Source of the DNA: Oryzias latipes
Taxonomy: Eukaryota; Chordata; Actinopteri; Beloniformes; Adrianichthyidae
Reading direction: 5' to 3'
Assembly: GCF_002234675.1 (NCBI RefSeq)
Contig: NC_019860.2
Span: 10,910,586-10,974,585, forward strand
Length of the DNA: 64,000 nucleotides
Shown: positions 40,521 to 51,922 of the stretch, in pieces
How the letters are laid out: each line of letters begins with the position of its first letter
Numbering within the stretch: position 1 is the stretch's first letter
Made by a program: the position numbers and the translations under genes
Notes under the pieces: model-generated
What the model saw: only the letters and a program-made list of their open reading frames with translations
What the model was told of the DNA's origin: nothing
Database searches by the model: none

Positions 40521-42063
40521 ATCAGTCTTGTTTAACGTGATGCATGATCTATCAACCTAGACCTCAAAAAGATCACATTGGACCAGCGAACAACAAACAG
40601 GATAGTGGTGCGTTTGTGCAAAGTCCCTGTCTGGCTTGCAGGTTGCCCGATAGTTTAGAAAGGAAGTGACATCTGCAGCCTTCAGTCCAGGGTGGGTGGA
40701 AGCATCCATCCTCCCGCAGCACAGAGCAGGTGTGCCCCCAGCCTCTAATCACTGTTATTACATCCTGAAAGCAGCCCCCCCCCCCCCCTCCCGTTTAGGT
40801 GTGTTCCACCCGACCTGTGACCCCAGCATGCAGGTAAGGACGAGCTGCAGAGAACCAGCCGTGAAGACAGCGAGGAAAGGAGAGGAGGAAGATGAGGAAT
40901 CAGAACTAATTAGATCAGAAGAGATCCCCCCCCCCCCCCCCCCCCCGACACACACACCAAAAGAGACGCTTATTTAATACTGCAGCCTTAATTACTGCTG
41001 GTACAGCATCTGAGATGGGATGTGAGAGACTGCGGCTAAAATTGGGTTTCCTTTGGGTTCTCCGTGTCGGCTTTCATTAGCGACATGAAGGCCAGTCTGC
41101 CCGTCTGCCGCTGCGAGCGCCAAACAGGTCCAAACGGATTTTCGTCCCCAAAAACAGGAGCTGCGGATGAATGAGGGCCTTGTCCGCGGAGCGCCTGCTC
41201 CTTCGGAGGCGGCAGCTTTTCTCACAGGAATCCTCTCCAGCAGCTGTAATGTCATTATCACCTTCGTGTTTCTGGTCCGGATGGATGTTTGGTTCTCACA
41301 GATCAGATGCCTGCCCGACTGATTCCAACTTTCTAATCACTTTCTGTACTTTTTCTGCCATGACGCTCGATGTGCGTCTGCGTGCACCGGTCTGACCTCA
41401 CCAGCAGCGATCACCAATCCAAACGGAGGCTGCGGTTTGATGCTCTGAATGGAATTTTGGGGCAGAAAATCCTTCAAAGTGACTGAGCTGTCTGCAAGCC
41501 ACGGCGTGAACGTGGTCATGTGTGCTCCCGTGTGTGTCGGGGTGGGGGGGTTCGGAGCTGAAAGAGCTGTGACAGATCGCTGGCCGACCATCAGGCAGTG
41601 TTTAGTTCTGCTCCATTGTGTCAGGTAAGAGGCTGTAATGAGAGCCGAGAGACAGAGCGGCCCGAGGAGGCGCGCACTCTTCGTCTGCGCATGACTCACA
41701 GGAACATCTGTCATTTTTTGGACACGCTTCTTGAGAGAATGTTGAGCTGAGGAATTAAACTGAATTATGTTTTTTTGCCCATTTCAAAGATGCTTTAGAC
41801 TGCCTTAGTCATTCTAACCACTTCTGTCAATCTAGTTTGTTCAAAGTTAAACATATATAATCAAATAACAGGGTTTGTAACAGTTTCACCCACTCCTGCT
41901 TTCTTGAAAATGAAATTTTGCCAGGAAATCAATAAAGTTTGTCTTTTTTTAAAATCTGCACGTAAACATATTTTCATTTAGGACGGACTTAAACATGTAG
42001 TGCACCACCAAGTGGTTTCTTGGTAAACAAACTGTTTTTTTTTTTTTTTACTTTGAATCATCG

Positions 42064-42170
42064 TTAACTCTTTAGCCAGCTGATTGTGACGTCAGCTTTT
42101 CTCCACATCAGAATCATTTTGGAGTATGTTGATCGCATAAGAGTGTCGTCTGTGATAAAGCGTTAAACAT
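42064..42170 (+). repeat. short fragment of MITE family B
   Basis: GTTAACTCTTTAGCCAGC, then TTTTCTCCACATCAGAATC and a GATAAAGCGTTAA end. It is an internally deleted copy of the family that follows intact at 42204. Confidence 0.5.
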
Positions 42171-42203
42171 GCCTCAAATAAGTCATTTCTGCTCCTTTTC
42201 ATG

Positions 42204-42492
42204 TTAACCCTTCAACACCGGTAATGTCCTGGGTGACCCCCTAAATAGCACTCGCTTAACACCACTACAACTCTTCATCGTTTCTACGATCATTGCTAGT
42301 CAGCTAATTCTGATGTGGAGAAAAGCACCTTGTTATATCAGCTCTGACCCATTATGCAACCTATTATGTGTAAAGCCACTTTTCTCCTCTTCAGAATCCA
42401 CTGGAATCACGCCAATTGCAGAAATGGTTGGAAAGTCACGGTAGTCGAAAGAATGTCAACACTGGAACTAAGGCTCTGGTGTTAAAGGAGTT
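42204..42492 (+). repeat. CCCTT-ended MITE family B copy
   Basis: TTAA (42204) then CCCTTCAACACCGGTAATG; the right end is AGGCTCTGGTGTTAAAGGAG. The terminal 17 bp are inverted repeats (ACACCGG/CTGGTGT). The interior has TTCTGATGTGGAGAAAAG mirrored by TTTTCTCCTCTTCAGAATC, so the whole element folds back on itself. Confidence 0.75.
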
Positions 42493-42674
42493 TTGCCAGT
42501 TTATCTATACTTTTATAAAGAGCTCGTCTATTTTGTGATTTATAGATGTGGATTTCTGAGACTTTTTTGTTTTTTGAGCAAACTCTTTTGTTTGAATTGG
42601 AAGAAGCATTTTAACATAGACCGACTCAATGGAATCCACCAAATGCTCAAAAACCTACTTTGAAAACCCTGTAA

Positions 42675-42877
42675 CCCTTGTGCTATCCTAGGCACTTTAA
42701 CATTGGGAGTTGGGTCATCTAGACCCACTAGACAGTGCGCTGAACCTTTTTTCTTCAATGATTTGTGATCTTTACTGATGTCCATGGATTACATGAAATC
42801 TTTCCACCTTTATCCACCTTTGTCATGGTAGGGAGAACACGTCATTGTAAGGGTGGGGTCATAGGATAGCACAAGGG
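42675..42877 (+). mobile_element. piggyBac-like MITE family A, copy 3
   Basis: CCCTTGTGCTATCCTAGGC to GATAGCACAAGGG, flanked by GTAA and TTAA. It is a full-length plus-orientation copy with all internal family words. Confidence 0.9.
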
Positions 42878-42883
42878 TTAATA

Positions 42884-43165
42884 CCCGAGCTGTGGACAGA
42901 CAGGAGTTAACACGCACTCTCTGCAATACCATAATACTTTGACTGTTTACGCAATTTCTGTCATTCCATTGTATTCTGATGCAGAGAAAAAGGGGCTTTC
43001 TTTGGCGACAGAATCAGTGGATTTACGATGATCACACTTCTCTACTCAAGGCTACTTTTCTCCGCTTTAGAATCAGCTGGAATCATAGTAATGAATTTAC
43101 ACAGTGATGAATGAGTATAGTCGTAAGAATCTATGGAGCTAAAGTGTCATTGTAAAAGGGTTAAA
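42884..43165 (+). repeat. diverged MITE family B copy
   Basis: It has ACTCTCTGCAATACCATAATAC, CTGATGCAGAGAAAAAGG and its mirrored TTTTCTCCGCTTTAGAATC, with the end GTCATTGTAAAAGGGTTAA. It starts just after the family A copy at 42675. Confidence 0.55.
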
Positions 43166-43817
43166 AACAATGTTTTTCTTGGTTTCAGAACAGGAAGTGG
43201 GTGTGGCCACTTCTTATGAGACATTTTTAACAGGAGCCAACAATTGTACAATTTTAAAAAAGAACTTTCAAAAATACAATGTTCCTGTCACAATTCATCT
43301 TTTGCGGTTTTGCTGTTTCGCAGATTAATATTAGTGCAATTTTGCATGCTTTTTTTTTAACAACGCATTGTGTTCTGTGTCCTGATTGGCTGTAGACCTT
43401 ATTGATCAATCTTCTCCGTGTCGTGTCTCCTGTACAGATGGCGACGAATTTGCCAAATTTACATAAATCTTAAATCATAATCAGATTTTTGTTTTCATTC
43501 TCTAATGGGCTTATTTTTTTATTTTATTTTTTTTATGAAGGTTTCAACTTTGAGAGTTTAAACAAGACAGAAAGGTGTGAAAATGTTCAAGCCTGTCTAA
43601 GAAAAGTGTGTAGTGTGTGTAGTGTAGTAGTAGGTTTTACAGCCTTAAAACATCTGTAATTGCAGTTCACTTGTGTGTCGGGGCGGGGGGTTCGGAGCTG
43701 ATTTGTAAATTTTAGCCATTTGTAATTTTGATTTAAAAGCCAAAAAAAACAACAACATTTTTTTTACCAGTTGGATGCTTCTTTTAAAATCAGTCCACTT
43801 CAATGCTATTGTTGTAA

Positions 43818-44014
43818 CCCTTGTGCTATCCTAGGCACTTTAACGTTGGGAGTTGGGTCATCTAGACCCACTAGAGACAGTGCTATGAACTTTTTTTCTT
43901 GAATGGTTTGTGATCTTCACTGGTGTCCATGGATTCCATGAAATCTTTCCACCTTTGTCATGGTAGGGAGAACACGTCAATGTAAGGGTGGGGTCATCTA
44001 AGATAGCACAAGGG
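43818..44014 (+). mobile_element. piggyBac-like MITE family A, copy 4
   Basis: CCCTTGTGCTATCCTAGGC to GATAGCACAAGGG, flanked by GTAA and TTAG (one base off TTAA each side). It is in plus orientation; the TTTATCCACC word is deleted relative to other copies. Confidence 0.9.
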
Positions 44015-44084
44015 TTAGATGTTGTCACATCTGGCCTTCCGTAGCCATGCAGCAGCAGGTTGAACGTCATGGCACAGTTTCAGT

Positions 44085-44420
44085 TCTTGAATTGTTTAGC
44101 TGATCCTCTGTGTTTCAGACAGGAAGTCAACAGCGCCCTTAACCTCTGGAACCTCAAAAGTTTAAAGCGCCCATCGCCGCTCCCCTTTCACCACAGATCC
44201 AACATCATTAGCCAGGAGAGAGACAGTATGTTCCAGTGCGTACAGCCAGTAATGAGCTCTCGCCCATCATCCCTCATGCCGTAATTAGCGGTGGGCAAAG
44301 CACTCGCCTCCTGTGCGCCGCTAATGGAGTGAAGTGGGCAGAAAAGGAGCTCCATTAAAGACGAATGTGAACTGCGGCTGGATGAGTGAAACACGTGTAA
44401 TCATGAGGCGCATGGCTGCC
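44085..44420. promoter_or_regulatory. candidate conserved noncoding island
   Basis: This repeat-free block sits between MITE copies and has CATCATTAGCCAGGAG, GCCAGTAATGAGCTC, GCCGTAATTAGCGG, CGCTAATGGAGTG and CGTGTAATCATGAGG. The regular ATTA/TAAT spacing and mixed composition stand out. Conservation is untested. Confidence 0.35.
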
Positions 44421-45204
44421 TCTACTTCAGAGAAGCAGGATGGATGGGAAGTCCAAGGCTGTCCCAGCTTCCTGTCAGTCTACATGGAGAACGTGAGTGT
44501 CATCCTTAACTCGTGAAACCCCGAATGCTCCTGCAGGGACAAGTGAAACTCAGGCTCTGCTTATCGTTAAGCTCCACGATGAGCGTTGGATGGATCTGCT
44601 AGCTTGAACTGATCCAGGGGGAGGAGTAGGTGTAGATTCCCTTCAGTCTGATCATCCGTTGATGCTCAAAGGTCAGAGGTCAAAGCTGTTCAGGCTCAGT
44701 GGAAGTGTGTTTGATTTGTTTAAGGTGTCACCTGAGTCGATGAGTGACTGGGGGGGCGGGGTGTCCAAACGGTGCCAGATTCCAAGGCTAGGCAGTTGAT
44801 TGGTCATAATATCCCTGTTGGTGGGGGGAGGAGGCGGGTCAAGGCTGAAACTGAGGAGAGGAAGAAGATGAAGATGAAGGTGAAGGCAGGATGAAGGAAT
44901 CAGCAGGGCTCATGCCGGTTACAAATACAAGAATTCTACCAAAGCAAATCTGACTGCTTTCTAACCATGTGATCATCTTTTTAAAAGATTTTTTGGGTAA
45001 AAAAGCAACCATTAAAATAAAAGAAAAAAGAGTTGTCAGCTTAACTAAAAGCACAACTAATTTATTGGATTTTCTGCATCAGAATGTGCACTCAAAACCC
45101 ATCATTTAAAAAAAAAAAGTTGCAAACAAGGTTTGTTGTTGTGAATATGCTAACACGGCTAATGTGATAGCATAGTCACAGTAACTATTTTTTTAGTGGG
45201 ATCA

Positions 45205-45612
45205 GTGGCTGTGTCCGAATTCCCACCCTAACCACTAAAAAACGATATAGTGCCCTAGATTTTAAAAGCATTTCGGACACCATGCTCACTACTTTGTTTT
45301 TAAACGGCTAATATGACGTTTCGAAATCTAACTGAAATGAGCGTTTTATGACGATCATATATGAACCCACTGTCTTCTGAAGATGAAGACCTTGATGGCT
45401 TTTAAAGAAAAATACATTTAAACACTGTTTTTTTGCAAAATGTGATCAAATGCAGCACATTGTGGTTTATATTAACATTGATGCACGCTGGTTTTTCGCA
45501 GAGACTTCTGGAAAAATTTCTAAGGAACTAGATTTTGGAATTGTATTTTGGACAGCACTACATGACAAACGCACTTTAAAGTGCACTATGTAGAGAGTGG
45601 TGAAGGAATTCA
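45205..45612. repeat. MITE family C copy
   Basis: It opens GTGTCCGAATTCCCACCC and closes with GTGAAGGAATTCAGAC, imperfect inverted ends. AACGGCTAATATGACGT and TCTTCTGAAGATGAAGAC-like stretches correspond to the split copy at 5300-5770. Noncoding. Confidence 0.65.
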
Positions 45613-45841
45613 GACAAATTATAATATTTGATCATATTTTGTAAGATTTTAATTTTTAAAAATAAAAAGAATTCTACACTGAGGTGACAGTACACACATG
45701 TTGATAAAAAATACAATTGTAGAATTTTTTTCAAGGGTGCCCACTGGGGTGGCCAGCATTTCTTTTGAGGGTGGCCAATGCCACCCCTGGCCATCACGTG
45801 GGGTTGCGCCTGCATTTGGCTCCTTTGATATTTGTTATTTG

Positions 45842-46030
45842 GGTGGCGGTTTAGCTCAGACGGTAGAGCAGGTCGTCTAACAATCGAAGGGTAGGCGGAT
45901 CAATCCATGATCTCCACAGCCAGCTGTTGCCTGCCCCCCCAAGTGTGACCAGCCTGCAGCTCAATGTGCCCCCCCAGGGGATGGGCCAAAATACAGAGAA
46001 GAATCTCCCCATTGTGTGATAAATAATGTA
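45842..46030 (+). mobile_element. tRNA-derived SINE, worn head
   Basis: The A box is TAGCTCAGACGGTAGAGC (45852); the B box has decayed (CGGATCAATCC). The body phrase GGGGATGGGCCAAAATACAG and the end CTCCCCATTGTG match the SINE at 37203, so they belong to one family. Confidence 0.75.
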
Positions 46031-46196
46031 TCAATTATTATTAACAAGCATCTGTCCATTTTATAAGCCTGTTCTATCCTCTATGGGGTCACGGGAGTGT
46101 AACCCAGCGGTTTACAGGCGGGGTACGTCCAGGTTGCTATTCTGTCGCAAGGCCACAATCCATGCACACACAAATTCACACTTAAGGACAATTTAA

Positions 46197-46439
46197 ATGG
46201 TAAATGATGTAAACTTATGTAGTGCTTTTCTACCGTCCTCGAAGACCCAAAGTCACAGGCCTATACACAATGATGGCAGCTCCGCTGCCAAACGCTGGCG
46301 TCAACCTTCCACCAGAGGCAAGGTGGGGTCCAGTGTCTTGCCCAAGGACACTTTGACACACGGTCGGGCAAGGCAGGAATCAAACCTGCAATCTTCTGAT
46401 CCAAAGTCGACCGCCCTACTACTGCACCACGGCTGCCCC
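46197..46439 (-). mobile_element. tRNA-derived SINE (third family), minus orientation
   Basis: Read on the minus strand from 46439: GGGGCAGCCGTGGTGCAGTA carries the A box, and GGTTTGATTCC (46386-46376) is the B box; the phrase AGTGTCCTTGGGCAAGACAC follows. ACAATTTAA stands on both sides (46188-46196 and 46440-46448), a 9-bp target duplication. Confidence 0.85.
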
Positions 46440-46448
46440 ACAATTTAA

Positions 46449-46653
46449 CCCTTGTGCTATCTTAGATGGCCCCACCCTTACATTGACGTGTTCTCCCTAC
46501 CATGACAAAGGTGGATAAAGGTGGGAAGATTTCATGTAATCCATGGACACCAGTGAAGATCACAAATCATTGAAGAAAAAAGGTTCAGCGCACTGTCTAG
46601 TGGGTCTAGATGACCCAACTCCCAATGGTAAAGTGACTGGGATTGCACAAGGG
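46449..46653 (-). mobile_element. piggyBac-like MITE family A, copy 5
   Basis: It is a minus-orientation copy: it starts CCCTTGTGCTATCTTAGATG, the family's right end, and ends GGATTGCACAAGGG. It sits in the TTAA of the downstream target duplication of the SINE at 46197. Confidence 0.9.
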
Positions 46654-46857
46654 TAACAGCCATCAATTAACCTATGAAATATGTTTTTGGACTGTGGGAG
46701 GAAATTAGGGTGCCAGGAAAGGGGGCCATGCATGTACGGGGAGAACATGCAAAAAACACACAGAAAGGTCCCAATGGGACTTGAACTGGGGCCTTCTTGC
46801 TGTGAGGCAAGAGTGCAAACCACTTTGTCATGCAAAATCAACTTTTGGCTCATTTAA

Positions 46858-47062
46858 CCCTTGTGCTATCCTAGGCACTTTAACATTGGGAGTTGGGTCA
46901 TCTAGTCCCACTAGACAGTGCGCTGAACCTTTTTTCTTCATTGATTTCTGATCTTCACTGGTGTCCAGTGATTACATGAAATCTTTCCACCTTTATCCAC
47001 CTTTGTCATGGTAGGGAGAACTCATCAGTGTAAGAGTGGGGTCATCTAAGATAGCACAAGGG
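46858..47062 (+). mobile_element. piggyBac-like MITE family A, copy 6
   Basis: CCCTTGTGCTATCCTAGGC to GATAGCACAAGGG with perfect TTAA on both sides (46854-46857 and 47063-47066). It is the clearest copy for the target-site rule and is in plus orientation. Confidence 0.93.
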
Positions 47063-47540
47063 TTAAATGTATTATAATGTTCATTCCTCACTACAAACAA
47101 CCCCAAAGCGGTATTTTGACCCATTCACGCATTTCTGAGTATTCCACTAAACACCTGCTCTCTGAGCACCAGCCTCTCCTAATCCACGAAAAAACGATTG
47201 GGTTCTCACATTGTGTCGTAGAGCTAGCGCTGATCGGCAAAACGCTTTCCTTTTATATGGACAATATGCACATCCATCTTTGCCAAAGTTCAGATGTTGT
47301 TTGTTTACATGGGCAAAACGCTGACACGTTGCTGAGGCCGACTCAAGGTTGACACAAGATGTGAAAGCCGGTACCTCAGAGATTGAGTCGTCTTACTTCC
47401 AAAGAGGAAAATGAGCTGGGAAAACAAGTTGTATTTCATAAGAAAATCATTCTTTCGTGGGCCAAAGGTAGTATATTATCTTATATATGGATATCGTTTA
47501 CTCTAAAAGACTTAAGAAAAGCATGATATAGGCCCTTTAA

Positions 47541-47745
47541 CCCTTGTGCTATCTTAGATGACCCCACCCTTACACTGACGTGTTCTCCCTACCATGACAA
47601 AGTTGGATAAAGTTTGAAAGATTTCATGTTATCCATGGACACCACTAAGGATCACAAATCATTGAAGAAAAAAGGTTTAGCGCACTGTCTAGTGGGTCTA
47701 GATGACCCAACTCCCAATGTTAAAATGCCTAGGATAGCACAAGGG
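47541..47745 (-). mobile_element. piggyBac-like MITE family A, copy 7
   Basis: Minus orientation: CCCTTGTGCTATCTTAGATG to CTAGGATAGCACAAGGG, flanked by TTAA and TTAC. Full length. Confidence 0.9.
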
Positions 47746-47759
47746 TTACACGGAACAAA

Positions 47760-49690
47760 AACGTATACAGTATGAACTGAATGTTTGGGAAAAAAACTCA
47801 CATTTCCTGTGGTTTTTTTTGGGTTATTTACTGAAAAGACTTATTAAGATAAAATATTGTGGCATCAAAAACTTACAGTCAACGTTTGCTCTAATGAAAT
47901 CTAATCTGAGCTGATAGTCGCTGGACGACACCAGTACAAAGGCGAGCATGCCGGTCCAGGTTCCACCTTGGGCAGAAGTTTCTGTTCCTCCAGATCCCTC
48001 TGCAGTCCTAACTGGAGTCCTTGTTGAAATTCAGATGAGTCCCCCTGTCTTCTCAAGCAACCAGACCTGACAGGTCGAGGCTCCTGCGGGCTCCCTTTTC
48101 TCCTCATTACAAAATGTCCCAGAGATAAAAACAACAATTTCTTTACTGGAAGATTAAAATTCATAATGAAAGTGGGGCGCAATTAAATCAAGTAAACAAC
48201 ATTCAAGTGGATGACAACAGGAAAGCAAAAGAGAATAGACAACATAATAAAAATGCAAAAATTATCAAGCAGCATCTAGAGAATTGCAAATAAAAACACT
48301 GATAATATGAGAAAACCTAAAATAACGTTTCGGAAGAAAACAAAATAATTAGCTTTGTAATTTTGGCCCTCAAAATCCCCCACCTCATAAACAGCATCTA
48401 TGACCTGAAAGTTGTACAGCCATTAGCCTTAGCCTTCCGTATATATTTGATTATAATACAGGTCACATGAAATATGTAACTATAGATGCCCCAGGATAGA
48501 GCCTTGAAGAACACCTCACATATCTTTTTGTGGCATCTTCAGCTCAGTTAGCTTGATGAACAATTGAAAGATTTTTTTTTAAAATTCAAACTTGTAGTTT
48601 TAGATGAATTAAGTTGATATAAACACTTAGTACAACTGTTTTGGTTTATATAAAATCAAAGGCAAGGTAAGTTTAAACAAAAATATTATAAAAAAAAAAG
48701 TTTAGCCTCAGATCCTAAAGGGGTTTATACAAATATGCTCCTTATGTGTCTGACGATTCATAACTCCCTATTGTAACAGAAAAATCTGTCCAACACAAGA
48801 GGCTTTCAGCTCTCATCTATTAACTCAGCTACTTGACAGGACAAGCCTAAAAAATAGAATTAATTAATAACTAGATAACGTCCTTTTTTTAAGGTTTCCT
48901 CTTTTGTTTTGATGGGGCTTCTACCGTCTACACACTTGATCAGATTTTGTTTTTACTAATTGCTTTTTGGTGTTTTTTTTAAAGCAGAAAGGACAGTTTG
49001 TTAGAAAGTGCAGTGAATCAGTGATTAGACAGACCCCAGAGGCTGACCCAGCAGGTCTGAACATCAGTTCAGAAGCCGATGGTCCGGCTGCTTTTCAGAG
49101 AGAGTTTGACCCTCTTAAAAGACGTCTGAGCATCAGGTGGAGTCACTCTTCCTCCAAAACAGATGAAGGGGCCATTTAAAGGCAGATGTTGCCCCCCTCA
49201 ATTACAGTGTGCTGAGTGTGGGGTAATTTTCATCCTTGCTGGTGAAGGTCAGGTCAGTCACTGGCTAATCACAGGATGATGAGCGACTTTATGTCCCACC
49301 CCATCTGACAACAGAAAGCTGAGTCGTTATTCACCTTCAGTCCTCATCAGGGTTGAAAGAGGTTTGGCAGCAAATAGACAACAGCGTCTTTACAGGAACG
49401 ACCTTAGCACTCAGAGGATCAGCTGCTTTTAAAGACTCCTGAATGACAGCGGGAACAACAACAGACTACAAGTGATAAAAAAAACGTGTTTAGCAGATTT
49501 ATGATGGAGGAGGAGGACCCGACTATGACCTGGGGGCTTCTGTGTGTGACGGTTCCAACTCCTGAATTCTAGAGGATCATTTACAAGTATGAAAAAATAA
49601 AAACACTTTTAGAGCGGTGATGTGTTCAGGGTCTATGTATGACAACCAAAGACTTCTTTCATGATGTGTCAATGGACCAAGATGACCGTA
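47760..49690. other. intergenic stretch without supported genes
   Basis: It is AT-rich and has no element with defined ends. The longest open frames have no recognisable homology or splice context. A GC-richer non-repetitive part lies at 49000-49350. Confidence 0.45.
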
Positions 49691-49691
49691 A

Positions 49692-49881
49692 CCCTTGTGC
49701 TATCCTAGGCACTCTAACGTTGGGAGTTGGGTCATCTAGACCCGCTAGACAGTGCTCTGATCCTTTTTTCTTCAATGATTTGTGATCTTCACTGGTGTGC
49801 ATTGCATCCACCTTTATCCACCTTTGTCATGGTAAGAAGAACACGTCAATGTGAGGGTGGGGTCATAGGATAGCACGAGGA
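49692..49881 (+). mobile_element. piggyBac-like MITE family A, copy 8
   Basis: It starts CCCTTGTGCTATCCTAGGC; the right end GATAGCACGAGGA is mutated in the terminal bases. The interior lacks the TTACATGAAATC segment. Confidence 0.8.
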
Positions 49882-50099
49882 GTGTAGTGTGTACAAATAA
49901 ATTCTATAAATATCAATAAATAAAACAAAGATACAGTACAAAAACAAAACAAATACAAAGCAAAAAGTTGCAAAATTAACTAAAGGGTCGTCTGGATGAA
50001 ATGTCTTTAGAAGCTTGTAAAGACGATTAACAGAATCAGCCACATGGAGAGGCACGGGCATTTTAGAGTCTAAACCATGGACTGTGTTTGATAACTGGA

Positions 50100-50415
50100 C
50101 CACTCTCACCAATCAGGATTGAGCTTGTTGGAAAGCCAAAACTCCTACCACTTGAAAGCTGGCTTAAAAGAATGTTAGAGTTCCATGTGAGATGACCTAC
50201 TTTTATTGAGCCATCTGATTGGTCAGTTTATCATTTAAATAACTTTAGAAAAAATATTTGAAAAAATCAGAATATCAAGAGCTTGTTGAAAAAGGTATCA
50301 GAGCAAGAATGATTATTCGGACTAATAGAATGACTGAGTTTATTTCTCAGTAGAAGTCTATGGGATTTTGGCTTCTTGGAGCCAGCAGATACTTTTTCTT
50401 GGAAGGACAGGTATC
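50100..50415. repeat. interspersed repeat family D, second copy
   Basis: It shares ATTGGTCAGTTTAT, AGAATGACTGAGT, TTTATTTCTCAGTAG and GGGATTTTGGCTTCTTGG in order with 14630-14790. The left and right limits are uncertain. Confidence 0.6.
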
Positions 50416-50427
50416 CAGGAGTTTTAC

Positions 50428-50535
50428 ATCTTTCCACCTTTATCCACCTTTGTCATGGTAGGGAGAACACGTCAATGTAAGGGTGGGGCCATCTAAGATA
50501 CCACAAGGGTTAAAGTGCCTAGGATAGCACAAGGG
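50428..50535 (+). mobile_element. right-end fragment of MITE family A with a hybrid terminus
   Basis: It holds only the family's right third (CTTTCCACCTTTATCCACC to CTAAGATACCACAAGGG). TTAA follows, then a second terminus, AGTGCCTAGGATAGCACAAGGG, which is the inverted left end of the family. Two outward ends thus lie in tandem. Confidence 0.75.
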
Positions 50536-50973
50536 TTAAGGAATTTCAGGCTTGAGGACTGTAAAGGAAGCGACTAGACCTAGCGACTAGACCTGTAAGG
50601 AGGAGTGGCGGAGCTAGAACATTTGGGAGGAGAAGACTTTGGAAGGGTGGCAAATAAGAACAGCAGAGCAGAGGGACATTACAAATGAAGATGTCAAAAA
50701 TACGTATTACAAAGAGTTTCATTAATGTTAAAACAGCATTGCTTTTAGCTGAGGTTATATTTCTAATGCCTAAAGCAGCTTGTGTTGAGGATTACTTAAT
50801 CTTTGTCAATAATGATACCAACATTGACTAAAAAAAATGGTGGTGGTGGTGGGGGGGCTTCTTATTTGGGGCAACTGCCCCCTGCATGTCCCCCATTAGC
50901 TCCACCTTTGGTAATGAGTCAGCAGTTCTGAAATAAAGAGTATTTGGGGGCCTGTCCATTTAAAACTCTAAAA

Positions 50974-51546
50974 TTTAAAGACCCACTCCAATGAAAATGG
51001 TATTTTTTATGTTTTTACAACTTGTGTCATTTTTCTCGTGAAGTAGCACATATGCAAAGAAAATGAACGTAAAATTGTATTTCTGAATATTACTTTAGGT
51101 CAAATTGCTGTGAATCAGGAGCAGACGAAAAAAATGCAGTGAGAAAAAGATTGTGTTTGTGACGTAGAAAATACGCTGGGAGAGCCACTAGCTTCCTGCT
51201 CCCCTCCGTTCTGATGCATCTACTTGTAGACAACTAAACGTTTTCCTCGTCTGAGCTGCAATCTGGATCTAAACTGCAGAGCTGGATAGCTCCAATGTTG
51301 CTCTCCATTTTTGTTGCAGCGGTAATGTTTGGTTGGGGTTGTGAGGGGCAGCTTCACAGTGGAAGAGCACCTAAACTGATGGATGATGGGAAGTGGGGTA
51401 GGGCTCACCCTGCACCAACAGGCCCACACACAACTAACCTCCTGCCGCTCCACAGAAATTATGTCCTAGCAAACAACACAGGTTTTTTATTTGGGCTAAA
51501 AACAACATATAATTATGATTAAAGGACCACTGCGAATGCTTTTAAA
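50974..51546. mobile_element. nonautonomous DNA transposon, about 570 bp
   Basis: The left end TTAAAGACCCACTCCAATG and the right end (read in reverse, AAAAGCATTCGCAGTGGTCC) suggest terminal repeats of the type ..AAAG.CC.ACT... The interior has GTGAATCAGGAGCAGACG and TCCCCTCCGTTCTG. Parts recur at 1191-1282, 58018-58060 and 61284-61570. Noncoding. Confidence 0.6.
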
Positions 51547-51867
51547 ATAGATAAAAAGAGGATCCAAGTGGGACTTTAAAAATGTACAATGATTTGTAAA
51601 CTTAACTGTAAGCCACAATAAAATTGGAGCTTCATTTATAGTAAACTTGGTCAGTTTTTTACTGATACTTTTTCTTAAAAACTGGATGTATGATGGTTGG
51701 TTTGGTGTTGAGGATGAAGATCTGAGCGCCTGTTTGTGTTTCATGGATCAATAACACCTCAAACACATATACACGTATGATGAGCACAGCCGTGCAGATA
51801 AGCAGGGGAGACAAAGAGCTCAGAGGACTGTGAACTCATAAGGTGAGTGTGCAGCCACTGATCATCA

Positions 51868-51874
<7 letters not shown>

Positions 51875-51918
<44 letters not shown>
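51875..51918 (+). repeat. (TG)22 microsatellite
   Basis: Twenty-two uninterrupted TG units with a TATA leader. Uninterrupted arrays of this length are usually polymorphic. Confidence 0.97.

Positions 51919-51922
<4 letters not shown>

Larger units (their letters stand above)
46045..46850 (-). mobile_element. tRNA-derived SINE (second family) broken by two insertions
   Basis: On the minus strand the head (about 46850-46780) reads as a tRNA-like sequence with GTGAGGCAAGAG-type complement; the tail reaches CTGTCCATTTTATAAGC near 46050. The middle is displaced by a SINE at 46197-46439 and a family A MITE at 46449-46653. Other pieces of the same family are at 52712-52800, 56290-56395 and 58066-58260. 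Confidence 0.7.

Noticed and set aside
40666..40977. 103-codon frame ending in a proline run
   Set aside because: The end comes from a 21-C homopolymer and the body has no domain or splice support.
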